Positions 1 through 8,318 of a DNA stretch of 51,070 nucleotides are shown here, piece after piece. Position numbers and translations under genes: made by a program. The stretch lies in contig JABMOW010000051.1 of the NCBI GenBank assembly GCA_013204025.1, forward strand, positions 1 through 51,070, read 5' to 3'. Under the pieces are notes generated by a model that did not search any database, was not told where the DNA came from, and worked only from the letters and a program-made list of their open reading frames with translations. The stretch is from Fidelibacterota bacterium (GTDB lineage Bacteria > Fidelibacterota > Marinisomatia > SCGC-AAA003-L08 > JACNLC01). How positions within the stretch are numbered: position 1 is the first letter of the stretch; each line of letters opens with the position of its first letter.

Positions 1-5
1 ATGAT

Positions 6-353
6 ATGAATGGTTTTATTAATATCGCAAAAGCCTTAAGTGATCCCAATAGAGTAAGGGCTTTGATGGCGTTGATCGATAGTGAATTATGTGTTTGCCA
101 GGTAGTTGAACTTCTTGATCTTGCCCCGTCAACAGTATCCAAGCACATGTCAATTTTGAAACAAGCAGGACTCGTAGAGAGCAATAAGAATGGTCGATGG
201 GTATATTATTCTCTGCCAATTGGAGAAAACAACCAAATGATCCATGGTGCTCTCGAATTGTTGAAATCATCTTTGTCAGAAGAACCTCAAATAATTAAAG
301 ATGCTATTCAAATGCAGAAAATATTGAAGTCACATCCCGTAGAATTGTGTTAA
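6..353 (+). CDS. ArsR/SmtB-family metal(loid)-responsive repressor
   Basis: A 115-residue winged-helix repressor. The ELCVC motif (Cys29, Cys31) at the start of the recognition region is the classic alpha3-type thiolate site of ArsR-like sensors of As(III), Sb(III), Cd or Pb. The 'LAPSTVSKHMSILKQAGLV' stretch (residues 39-57) is the DNA-reading helix-turn-helix, followed by the wing ('GRWVYYSL'). Metal binding would release DNA. It lies 61 bp ahead of a secreted thioredoxin-like protein and an ABC exporter on the same strand, which it probably controls. The start lies only 5 bases from the window edge, so an upstream start outside the window cannot be excluded, although the family length fits. 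The metal specificity is inferred only. Confidence 0.88.
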   Translation: MNGFINIAKALSDPNRVRALMALIDSELCVCQVVELLDLAPSTVSKHMSILKQAGLVESNKNGRWVYYSLPIGENNQMIHGALELLKSSLSEEPQIIKDAIQMQKILKSHPVELC

Positions 354-414
354 TTAATATTGACTAGATTATCAAATTTTGAACTTTTCGAGTAATAGTA
401 GGAGAAGAATTATA

Positions 415-1164
415 ATGAATTATAATCGCATTGTAAAGGTATTTATTGCTGTATTAGTTATGACGATTCATCTGAATGGCGCTGTTACGGATGAATTAAA
501 TACTGCAATGGAAGATGGGAATTCGGTGTTCTTATTGGTTACAGAACCAAATGCATCGGGTGTTAATCATGCAAGAGACATCATTGCTACCGCAATGAAT
601 CAAGTGGATGGATCTGTTTTGATTGAGATGGATCGAACTGTTAAGCAAAATGCAGCTCTTATTGCCAAGTATCGGGTTGGCACTGCTCCTGTGCCCCTAA
701 TTCTTGTGATTGATGAGAATGGAACCGTTGCAGGTGGGAATATTGCAGCAAAATTGACAGCAGAAAAACTTCATGAGATGGTTCCCACACCAAAAAAATC
801 TGAAGTTCTAAAAGCTATACAGGCAGGCAATTCAGTCTTCCTTACAATCAGCAGGGATAGCATGGTCGATAACACCATCGCAAAAAATAACTGTTTTGCT
901 GCCTGTCAGCAATTGAAAGGAAAATCAATTATAGTCCAGTTAGATATTGATGATCGAAAGGAACAGTTATTCCTGCAACAACTGAAAGTTGATCCTACTT
1001 CTGTCGAACCGGTAACGGTGGTATTTAATTCTAAGGGAAAAGTTACTGAAACCTTTAAAGATATTGTCGACGTTGGTGCCCTGGTCCAGGCGGCAACAAA
1101 AGTATCTGGGGGCTGCTGTCCCAAGGGTAGTGGGAAATCGTGTGACACAAAAAAAACTAAATGA
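415..1164 (+). CDS. secreted double thioredoxin-fold protein with Cys-rich tail
   Basis: I chose the ATG at 415 because GGAGAAG (401-407) lies 7 bases upstream and the protein then opens with a signal peptide (MNYNRIVKVFIAVLVMTIHL); the longer TTG reading from 379 has neither. The 249-residue product has two consecutive thioredoxin-like halves (about 25-120 and 125-225, each opening with a 'AGNSVFLTIS'/'DGNSVFLLVT'-like strand). No CxxC is present: the second half has CxxxC (Cys160, Cys164), and the tail has GGCCP (Cys234-Cys235) plus Cys243 in a Lys-rich end. It overlaps the permease gene by 4 bases. Probably a periplasmic thiol or metal(loid)-binding partner of the transporter; no characterised homologue is recognised. 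Confidence 0.75.
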   Translation: MNYNRIVKVFIAVLVMTIHLNGAVTDELNTAMEDGNSVFLLVTEPNASGVNHARDIIATAMNQVDGSVLIEMDRTVKQNAALIAKYRVGTAPVPLILVIDENGTVAGGNIAAKLTAEKLHEMVPTPKKSEVLKAIQAGNSVFLTISRDSMVDNTIAKNNCFAACQQLKGKSIIVQLDIDDRKEQLFLQQLKVDPTSVEPVTVVFNSKGKVTETFKDIVDVGALVQAATKVSGGCCPKGSGKSCDTKKTK

Positions 1165-2390
1165 CAGCTGATTTCAATTTCAACAGCTTAATCTGGAAAG
1201 AGCTTTACCAGCGAAAAGGACGTCTTTTATCAGGTTTGTTAACCATATCATTGGGTATTGCAGTGATACTGGGAATTCACTCAATTACTTCAGTTTCAAA
1301 ACAATTGGTCGCGGAAAAACTCGATCTGCTGGGGGCTAATATTCTAGTATTACCTCAGGGAGCTTCAGCCAGTGACTACTATTCTGCAGATGTAGATGCA
1401 CCAACAATCCCAGAGGATTATGTTGAACACATTGCCACTTCTATGCTGCCAGGTGTTGATAATTTATCTCCAAAGCTAAGCCGCAGTATACAGATCAATG
1501 ACACACGATTAATTTTGACTGGTATCTTACCAGTTAATGAACTCTCTTCAAAGCCTATCTGGCAGTCTTCAGATTTGATGGGGATAGATCTTCAAACCGC
1601 TTGCGGTTCTGCTAAACAGAATGAATCTACAGATTCTGATCAAAAACAGGCTATCAGAGCTATAATTGAATCGCTTTCCGCAGATGAAGTCTGGATGGGC
1701 AGTTTGGCGGCGCAGGAGCTTGGCAAGGGGATAGGTACCACAATCGATTTGGAAGGTCATACTTTTAAGGTGACACATGTACTACCTGAAACAGGTACAA
1801 TTGAAGACAGTCGGATTTTTGCCCATCTCCACACTGTTCAAGAATTATTAGGAACAGGAGCACAGATTAGTGCCATCGAAATCATGGGCTGTTGTAATGC
1901 AATTTCCGATGGGCTTTTAGGCAAATTGCGGAATATTCTTCCAGACACTAGGGTAACATCCATTGCTCATATTGTTAATACCCAGGTAGAAACAAATAGG
2001 ATGATGTCGAGAATATCCATCATATTGCTTATAATCATCATAATTGTGGGTTCATTTTCTATTGGAAACTACATGTGGGCCAATGTGGAAGAACGAAGAA
2101 AAGAATTGGGCACTTACATAACAGTCGGCTTTAAAAGATATCATATCTATAAATTGTTTCTGATCAAATCCACATTACTTGGTATAGCAGGAGGGATTAT
2201 CGGCTACACCATCGGCACATTAGCGGCCATGTTCGTTGGATACATGTTTACAGAGATGGTAATTACTCCTGTTGCACAAAATTTGATCTGGTCAATCCTA
2301 GTTGCAATTCTGATTACCACCTTAGGTACTCTTTACCCTGTCCATCGCGCAGTTCGTATCGATCCTGCATTAATAATGCAGGAGATATGA
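1161..2390 (+). CDS. ABC transporter permease, MacB/LolC/FtsX type
   Basis: A 409-residue permease with the MacB-like layout: TM1 near residues 25-45, a large periplasmic domain (about 50-275), then three TM segments (about 282-303, 335-360, 375-395) ending in 'YPVHRAVRIDPALIMQEI', the usual FtsX-family C-terminus. The periplasmic domain carries a vicinal cysteine pair, Cys244-Cys245, in 'EIMGCCNAISDG', which is unusual for lipoprotein or macrolide exporters. ATGA overlaps with both the upstream secreted protein and the downstream ATPase gene imply a translationally coupled operon. By context with an ArsR repressor the substrate is probably a thiol-reactive metal(loid) or a thiol conjugate, which is inference only. 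Confidence 0.85.
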   Translation: MTADFNFNSLIWKELYQRKGRLLSGLLTISLGIAVILGIHSITSVSKQLVAEKLDLLGANILVLPQGASASDYYSADVDAPTIPEDYVEHIATSMLPGVDNLSPKLSRSIQINDTRLILTGILPVNELSSKPIWQSSDLMGIDLQTACGSAKQNESTDSDQKQAIRAIIESLSADEVWMGSLAAQELGKGIGTTIDLEGHTFKVTHVLPETGTIEDSRIFAHLHTVQELLGTGAQISAIEIMGCCNAISDGLLGKLRNILPDTRVTSIAHIVNTQVETNRMMSRISIILLIIIIIVGSFSIGNYMWANVEERRKELGTYITVGFKRYHIYKLFLIKSTLLGIAGGIIGYTIGTLAAMFVGYMFTEMVITPVAQNLIWSILVAILITTLGTLYPVHRAVRIDPALIMQEI

Positions 2391-3055
2391 GGATGTTTAG
2401 CTTAAAGAGCTTAACAAAAACTTATATACATCGCAATGAAAATATTCATGCTATAAATCATATATCACTTGAGATCCAGGGAGGGAGTTTTATTGCAATC
2501 ACCGGTGGATCTGGCTCAGGAAAGACAACCTTACTGCTTACATTAGGTGGACTAATTAGGCCAACCAGTGGCCTAGTGAAATATAAAGGTTTAGACATAT
2601 ATGGACTTCCCCCTGAAAAGATTGCCGATTATCGAAATAATACCGTAGGGTTTGTACTCCAGACTTTTAATCTGATACCATATTTATCTGCTCTGGAAAA
2701 TGTAATTGTCCCTCTGCTTATCCTTAAAAAATCCAATATTGATAAGAGAAAACGAGCATCAACGTTATTAAAAAAACTCGGACTATCCAGTAGGCAGGAT
2801 TTCTTACCCCGGGAGTTATCTCTCGGTCAACAACAGCGTGTCGCAATCGCACGTGCATTGGCAAATGATCCTGAAGTAATATTAGCCGATGAACCAACGG
2901 GTAATCTAGACCCTGTTCTAAAAATCGAAATCCTTGATATTCTACATGATCTGAACAAACAAGAAAACCGAACTTTAATACTGGTCACGCATGATCCTGA
3001 TTCTGCACGAAGGGCGGACAGAGTGTTGAATTTATCAAACGGTGAGATTATCTAA
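2387..3055 (+). CDS. ABC transporter ATP-binding protein, LolD/MacB type
   Basis: A 222-residue nucleotide-binding subunit that powers the permease encoded just upstream (4-base overlap). Walker A is 'GGSGSGKTT' (around residue 38), the Q-loop is 'VLQTFNLIPYLSALENV', the signature is 'LSLGQQQRVAIARAL' (LSxGQ form) and Walker B is 'VILADEPTGNLD', followed by the His switch 'LVTHDPDSA'. Length and motifs match the LolD/MacB-N subgroup of MacB-like mechanotransmission ABC systems. It ends the operon; a hairpin lies 37 bases downstream. Confidence 0.93.
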   Translation: MRMFSLKSLTKTYIHRNENIHAINHISLEIQGGSFIAITGGSGSGKTTLLLTLGGLIRPTSGLVKYKGLDIYGLPPEKIADYRNNTVGFVLQTFNLIPYLSALENVIVPLLILKKSNIDKRKRASTLLKKLGLSSRQDFLPRELSLGQQQRVAIARALANDPEVILADEPTGNLDPVLKIEILDILHDLNKQENRTLILVTHDPDSARRADRVLNLSNGEII

Positions 3056-3509
3056 TAATTTTGATTGCCTGCTATCGAACATATTGAATCATCTACTAAA
3101 ACTGATATTTTTAGTAGAATTTGAACACGTCATCTCATAAACAAAATATAAACAGGACTCAGTACTGTTCTTAGGAACCAGTGCAGTAACGCGTGGAGGG
3201 CTTTGGTGAAGCCATCGGTACACTCTTTTTTGGTCCTGTAAAACATGATTCCCGGGTTTTACTGTTAGCACTTACCAAAGCAAATTATCGATGAATGGAA
3301 GTTGCTTTTTCTGCTCGTCGAGGATATAAAAATCAATTGTTTTCCCCTTGAGTTAATTGTCAAAATCATGGTGACCAGAATGGACAGGAATATCGACTTG
3401 TAAAAATTGAAATATCATCACTTACATATTGTGTAAATTCACCCTTCATTCTTACCTTTCTTCCGGTCTCAATGTACTTTTTTATCATCCAAGTCATTCG
3501 AGGACAATC
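3056..3509. other. 454-bp intergenic stretch with no recognisable gene
   Basis: Between the ABC operon and the esterase. Apart from the hairpin at 3092-3118 I see no coding potential: the one 60-codon reading on the minus strand (3089-3271) lacks a ribosome site and any family resemblance. GAGGA at 3500-3504, just before the esterase ATG at 3510, is the only other signal I can assign. The central part (about 3180-3300) is richer in GC than its surroundings and may be a decayed gene, but no frame stays open. Confidence 0.5.
3092..3118 (+). terminator. AT-rich hairpin after the ABC operon, possible terminator
   Basis: A perfect 10-bp stem (TCTACTAAAA at 3092-3101 with TTTTAGTAGA at 3109-3118) and a 7-base loop, 37 bp after the ATPase stop codon. 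The stem is AT-rich and no T-tract follows, so intrinsic termination is uncertain. It could instead be a regulatory palindrome. Confidence 0.35.
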
Positions 3510-5492
3510 ATGCGACACTTATTACCCTTCACATTGCTCATCACCGGCTTACTCACCTGCCAAACATTTCAGGATTTTCTGAATCAGGTGAATGCCGCTC
3601 CGAATGATCTGAAAGTGGCTATTGTGGATAGTTTCATGACAGTGGCACCTTCTTTTCCATTTGTCGAAAATGATACTCTGGTGCACTACATTTACCGGAG
3701 CGCCGCCAATAGTGCCGCCATGGCTGGTGACGCAACCAATTGGAGCCCGGATGTAGGTTTGATCCAACTAGCCGGTACGGATTTCTGGTATTACAGTCGG
3801 ATGCATGAATCTGATGCTCGTCTGGATTATAAATATGTTATCAATGATGTCAGCTGGATTCTGGACCCATTGAATCCACACCAGATCCCTAGCGGGTTTG
3901 GTAATAATTCTGAATTACGAATGCCGGATTGGACATATCCACAAGAGATTAACGAATACACGAACATACCCCACGGAACAACGGAGGATACCCTATTCTA
4001 CAGCATCCATCTGGGAAATTCACGGACGGTACGCATCTATCTGCCGCCAGGATACTTCGCCACTGAGAGACAATATCCCACCGTCCTGTTTCATGACGGT
4101 TTGGAATACATTTCTCTGGCAAGGGCAGACAATGTGTTCGATTATCTCCTCGACCAGCAGCTGATCTCACCGGTGATTGGTATATTTGTCCCGCCCATTG
4201 AACGTACGAGAGAATATGCAGGGGATCTGCAGGATGAGTTTACTGCTTTCGTTGTCGAAGAACTGTTGCCATGGGTTGACAGCCGGTACCGGACTATCGC
4301 CGATCCTGATTATCGGGCAACCATAGGTGCATCCAACGGTGGTAATATCGCACTGTGGCTAGCTTATGACCATCCCGAGGTATTTGGTAATGTGGCAGCG
4401 CAGTCCAGTAATGTACAAAGTTCTATTTCTCAAGGCTTTGAAAATGGACCTGTTCTGGATATGGAAATCTATCTGGATATCGGTACCTATGATATTCCTA
4501 TCCTGATTCCGTTGGTGGAAAACTTGGAAGCCATTTTGAATTTACAAGGTTATAATTATGAATATCATGTCTATCATGAGGGTCACAGCTGGGGTAACTG
4601 GTGTGCTCATATGGATGATGCATTCATCAGATTTTTTCCTTACGATCCGTATTACTGCACAAACATGTATGGCGCAGGGTCTTTTTCAGATGATTGTGGT
4701 ATCTGCAGTAGCGGGACCTCTGGACATGAACCCAACAGCGATCTAGACGAATGTGGTGTCTGCTTCGGCGATGACAGTTGCATGGGTTGTACCGATCCGG
4801 AAGCGTTGAACTACAATCCTTGGTCGACTTGGGATGATGGGTCTTGCGAGTATCCGCAGACAGTGATTTTGTCTATCGGGCGCGTGGACGAGAATGCCCG
4901 AATCATGGAGATATGGCTTGAAAACCCGGGACCCGTAAGCTGCCACGATTACCAGTTCGTCATCGATGGTATTGCTCTCACGGGTGCTACTGGTGGGATG
5001 GCGATGCAATATGGTTATATCACACCCACAGGCGCTAACGGTGTTGTCATTGGCTTTAATCTTGTGGATCAGCCCATTCCTCCCGGTGTTGGAGTTCTCA
5101 CATTCCTTTCTTATTCAGAAACCATAGCTGACACAAGCTGTATTCACGATGCTATCATTTCAGCCGGAAGTCCCGGTGAGTTTATTGAAACGGATTATGG
5201 CTCATGTTTTCCTTTCGGCGCAATTCAGGGATGTATGGATCTTGTTGCAATGAATTTCGATCCAGAGGTAGAATTTGATGATCATAGCTGTGAATACGGC
5301 ATTCTTGGTGACGTGAATCTCACAGGAGACTTGGATATCCTGGATTTGGTTATAATGGTGATGTTTATTTTAGATAGTACTCATGAAATTACTCCTTATG
5401 AATTCTGGGCTTCTGATCTGAACCAAGATGGTACATGCGACATCTTGGATATTGTCATGGTTGTAGACATCATCATGACAGTGGACAATTAA
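3510..5492 (+). CDS. secreted multidomain esterase with C-terminal dockerin
   Basis: I place the start at the ATG at 3510 (CGAGGA just upstream; signal peptide MRHLLPFTLLITGLLTCQTF), not the longer TTG reading from 3429. Order over 660 residues: an E-set/CBM48-like beta domain (about 40-120, 'AGDATNWSP'); an esterase-D/enterochelin-esterase fold (about 145-390) with nucleophile Ser275 in 'GASNGG' and likely catalytic His359 in 'HEGHSWG'; a Cys-rich module ('DECGVC', 'GCTDPEALNYNP'); a cohesin- or Ig-like beta domain (about 450-550); a second short 'GCMDLVAMNFDP' module; and a dockerin-like pair, 'GDVNLTGDLDILDLV' and 'SDLNQDGTCDILDIV'. Likely deacylates polysaccharide side chains outside the cell (feruloyl or acetyl-xylan type); the substrate is not decidable. 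Confidence 0.83.
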   Translation: MRHLLPFTLLITGLLTCQTFQDFLNQVNAAPNDLKVAIVDSFMTVAPSFPFVENDTLVHYIYRSAANSAAMAGDATNWSPDVGLIQLAGTDFWYYSRMHESDARLDYKYVINDVSWILDPLNPHQIPSGFGNNSELRMPDWTYPQEINEYTNIPHGTTEDTLFYSIHLGNSRTVRIYLPPGYFATERQYPTVLFHDGLEYISLARADNVFDYLLDQQLISPVIGIFVPPIERTREYAGDLQDEFTAFVVEELLPWVDSRYRTIADPDYRATIGASNGGNIALWLAYDHPEVFGNVAAQSSNVQSSISQGFENGPVLDMEIYLDIGTYDIPILIPLVENLEAILNLQGYNYEYHVYHEGHSWGNWCAHMDDAFIRFFPYDPYYCTNMYGAGSFSDDCGICSSGTSGHEPNSDLDECGVCFGDDSCMGCTDPEALNYNPWSTWDDGSCEYPQTVILSIGRVDENARIMEIWLENPGPVSCHDYQFVIDGIALTGATGGMAMQYGYITPTGANGVVIGFNLVDQPIPPGVGVLTFLSYSETIADTSCIHDAIISAGSPGEFIETDYGSCFPFGAIQGCMDLVAMNFDPEVEFDDHSCEYGILGDVNLTGDLDILDLVIMVMFILDSTHEITPYEFWASDLNQDGTCDILDIVMVVDIIMTVDN

Positions 5493-5611
5493 ATAAAGGG
5501 ACACTCATGTTGGAAATATCAATCCTGACTCTGGGTTTCGGGTAAAAATTCCTTAAATCCATCTCTTTACAATAATTATGCAGACCAATTAATTTTATAC
5601 AATTAGGAAAA

Positions 5612-6862
5612 ATGATCCGAAAACTGATTTTAATATTAATTATTACTTTTGTCTACATGACAGCCAGTGAAGGCATCAGAAATTATCCCCAACGTTTTCT
5701 TGTAGGGTACTGGCATAATTTTATAAATGGTGCCGGTCCATTATTGCTTTCTGAAATTCCAGCCGAGTTTGATGTGATAAATATTGCTTTTGCTGAGCCG
5801 AGCACACCATTTGGTTCCAGTATGTCGTTCATTCCCGATCCTGCTATTTATCCGAATTCGCAGGATTTCCAGAATGATCTTACCTTATTACAGGATTCCG
5901 GTAGGAAAATCCTGATCTCAATCGGTGGTGCAAATGGTCCTGTTCATCTTAACAATGATGAGGATGTCCAGCAATTTGTCAGCTCGATGTTAAGCCTGAT
6001 CTTACTTTACAATTTTGATGGATTGGATATTGATCTTGAGGGGAATTCGCTTTATCTGGAGCCAGGAGATACTGATTTCCATAATCCCACCAGTCCTTCA
6101 ATTGTGAATTTCATTAACGCCATCATTATTCTGACAGATCAGCTCCCGGAAGAATTTATTCTGTCAGCAGCACCTGAAACTGCACATGTTCAGGGTGGAC
6201 TCAGTTATTATGGCACGGTCTGGGGAGTGTATCTGCCTGTAATTCATGCTCTCCGTGACCGGCTCAACTATCTGCATGTTCAGCATTATAATACCGGTTC
6301 CATGGTGGCAATTGATGGTAATTCTTACCAACCGAGCACAGCTGATTTCCATGTGGCTATGGCAGATATGTTGCTATCAGGATTTTCTGTTTATGGCGGT
6401 TTGTTTTTTGAACCTCTTAGAGTGGAGCAGGTATTGTTTGGTTTACCAGCCTGCCCATCGGCCGCCGGCAGTGGTTATACAGAACCCGAAATAGTGATCA
6501 CAGCACTGGATTACCTGATTCAAGGTATCTCATTTGGCGGTAGCTATGTGCTTGATAATCCTGCTGGATATCCGGAACTTCCTGGACTGATGACTTGGTC
6601 AATCAACTGGGATGAATATTATGATTATGAATTTTCTTCCACCTTTGCCAATTATTTCGCTGAACTAGATAATTCCACCTGTGAACTCAGTGGGGATGTG
6701 AATGACGACGACACTTTGAATATCCTGGATATTGTCAGCGTTGTTGGCTTCATCATGGGCAGCATTTCCGAGTTGGAGATGGAGGCCTGTGCTGACTGTA
6801 ATTCTGATAGTCATGTTGACATTCTGGATGTGATCTGCATGGTAAATATGTTGATTGACTGA
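5612..6862 (+). CDS. secreted GH18 glycosidase (chitinase-like) with dockerin
   Basis: A 416-residue protein with a signal peptide (about 1-19) and a GH18 TIM barrel (about 28-345). It keeps the catalytic signature DGLDIDLE at residues 136-143, with Glu143 the predicted acid. Other family features are 'FLVGYWHNF' on the first strand, 'ILISIGGANG' on the third, 'LHVQHYN' on the sixth and 'GLMTWSINWDEY' on the eighth. The C-terminus is a dockerin-like pair ('GDVNDDDTLNILDIV' and 'CNSDSHVDILDVI'). TAGGAAAA precedes the ATG. It lies 119 bp after the dockerin esterase on the same strand, so both may act on the same biopolymer. Chitin is the usual GH18 substrate, but peptidoglycan- or glycoprotein-glycan cleavage is possible. 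Confidence 0.88.
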   Translation: MIRKLILILIITFVYMTASEGIRNYPQRFLVGYWHNFINGAGPLLLSEIPAEFDVINIAFAEPSTPFGSSMSFIPDPAIYPNSQDFQNDLTLLQDSGRKILISIGGANGPVHLNNDEDVQQFVSSMLSLILLYNFDGLDIDLEGNSLYLEPGDTDFHNPTSPSIVNFINAIIILTDQLPEEFILSAAPETAHVQGGLSYYGTVWGVYLPVIHALRDRLNYLHVQHYNTGSMVAIDGNSYQPSTADFHVAMADMLLSGFSVYGGLFFEPLRVEQVLFGLPACPSAAGSGYTEPEIVITALDYLIQGISFGGSYVLDNPAGYPELPGLMTWSINWDEYYDYEFSSTFANYFAELDNSTCELSGDVNDDDTLNILDIVSVVGFIMGSISELEMEACADCNSDSHVDILDVICMVNMLID

Positions 6863-7026
6863 TACCTGGAGATTCTAGAGCTGCCATCTGTTCAGAGTGT
6901 TTCACAGATTTTGAATTAATGATAATACTTACAGAAGATTTCGCTTAAATCCCGTAACAAACAAATTTAATGATTCATCCATATTCATTGATTCCAACGC
7001 GTTTGCCCCGGTAATTTATTCGTGAT

Positions 7027-7788
7027 ATGAAAGATAATTTTTCGACGCAAGCCAACGCCTACTCAAAGTTTCGACCTGACTATCCAGATGAGGTGTTTCA
7101 ATACCTGTATTCGCACCTTAAGAAATTTGATAATGCATGGGACTGCGGTACCGGTAACGGACAAGTCGCTGTAAAACTATCGGAGAAGTTTGATTCTGTC
7201 ATCGCAACGGATTTGAGCGAAAAACAAATTACCAATGCCATCCATCGTCCCAATATAATTTATCGTGTGGAATCCGCTGAACAGGCGACATTTCCACCTG
7301 ATCATTTCGACCTGATTACTGTTGCACAGGCGATTCACTGGTTCGATTTTGATGTGTTTTACGCCATTGTCAATGAAGTAATAAATCCAAACGGACTTTT
7401 TGCGGTGATCGGCTACGGATTACTTAAGGTTGACGATGCCATCGATGAAATCATTGGTTATTTGTACAGCAAAATTTTAGGTAGTTACTGGGATTCGGAG
7501 CGTCGATCTATTGATGAAAATTATAAAACCATACCGTTTCCGTTTGATGAGCTATCAGTGCCTACATTTGTACAAACTTATCACTGGACAATTGAACAAG
7601 TCATCGGATTTCTAAATACGTGGTCAGCGGTTCAGCACTATCAACGAGAAAATGGGGATAATCCTGTTGAGAAGATCACCAATCAACTTCAGTCAGCATG
7701 GGGTGTTGCCAATACGAAATCAGTGCATTTCCCAATATTATTGAGAGTGGGGAAGAAAGAAAGATTAATAAGACATCACAGAGAATAG
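7027..7788 (+). CDS. class I SAM-dependent methyltransferase
   Basis: A 253-residue protein starting with 'NFSTQANAYSKFRPDYP', typical of the UbiE/Tam-like methyltransferase_11 group. SAM-binding motif I is 'DCGTGNGQVA' (residues 39-48), motif II is 'VIATDLSEKQI', and post-motif 'FPPDHFDLITVAQAIHWFD' follows the pattern of trans-aconitate/TMT1-type small-molecule methyltransferases. No clear Shine-Dalgarno sequence precedes the ATG. It is cytosolic and stands alone between the GH18 gene and a convergent toxin-antitoxin-like pair. The substrate cannot be assigned. Confidence 0.82.
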   Translation: MKDNFSTQANAYSKFRPDYPDEVFQYLYSHLKKFDNAWDCGTGNGQVAVKLSEKFDSVIATDLSEKQITNAIHRPNIIYRVESAEQATFPPDHFDLITVAQAIHWFDFDVFYAIVNEVINPNGLFAVIGYGLLKVDDAIDEIIGYLYSKILGSYWDSERRSIDENYKTIPFPFDELSVPTFVQTYHWTIEQVIGFLNTWSAVQHYQRENGDNPVEKITNQLQSAWGVANTKSVHFPILLRVGKKERLIRHHRE

Positions 7789-7816
7789 TAAAATCCCTAT
7801 GAATACAAAACACAAT

Positions 7817-8314
7817 TTATTTTGACCAGTGTATAATGCGCCGCTCACAAATATCTTTTGGCAGACGATCGTTTCCAGCGATGAGTAGTTTCAATTTTTG
7901 AATCGCCAATGCCTTTGTTATCAATTGAGAGTCAATGAGTTGATCAAGAATCCAAATAACCCCGTGGACAAGAAGATCGTTATTTTCTGCATATTTTCTC
8001 AAATATCTATCTCCAGTAAGTAGAATTGCATCTGTCTTACTGGCCAATAAAAACACCGAACAATCTGCAACAGAGAGTTGTTTGGTATGAGATAGTATCT
8101 TAAATATCTCTTCAAGTTCTGTGTGATTTGAACTATGAATTGACAATCGATCTGTTTGAGTGGCTGGATCTAATTTGGTAATTTGCTCGGAGTTTAATTC
8201 ACCGAGCACAAAGTCTGTAGTTACAAATTGGAAATTTAGATCAAGTGTTGTTGTGAATAACTCAATATTTAAAAGATCAATAAGGATATTTGCATCATGG
8301 ATGGCAATTTTCAT
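7817..8314 (-). CDS. PIN-domain putative ribonuclease, toxin-like
   Basis: A 165-residue PIN-domain protein. The acidic Mg2+-binding quartet is visible: Asp7 ('HDANILIDLL'), Glu39 ('FVLGEL'), Asp84 ('SVADCSVFLLA') and Asp102 ('TGDRYLR'). Beyond the core there is a helical C-terminal extension (about 115-165). The gene begins 4 bases after the stop of an XRE/metallopeptidase gene on the same strand, so the two form a coupled pair with the regulator first, the usual order for an autoregulated toxin module. An RNase toxin role is inferred; VapC-like proteins are usually nearer 130 residues, so this is a longer relative. Confidence 0.75.
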   Translation of the reverse strand: MKIAIHDANILIDLLNIELFTTTLDLNFQFVTTDFVLGELNSEQITKLDPATQTDRLSIHSSNHTELEEIFKILSHTKQLSVADCSVFLLASKTDAILLTGDRYLRKYAENNDLLVHGVIWILDQLIDSQLITKALAIQKLKLLIAGNDRLPKDICERRIIHWSK

Positions 8315-8318
8315 TCAC

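Noticed and set aside
379..414. TTG start giving a 12-residue N-terminal extension of the thioredoxin-like protein
   Set aside because: The extension precedes a clear ribosome site and signal peptide at 415.
3089..3271. 60-codon minus-strand frame in the intergenic region after the ABC operon
   Set aside because: No ribosome site, no recognisable family and unusual composition; it also overlaps the hairpin at 3092-3118.
3429..3509. TTG start giving a 27-residue N-terminal extension of the esterase
   Set aside because: It would bury the signal peptide that starts at 3510, which has its own GAGGA.
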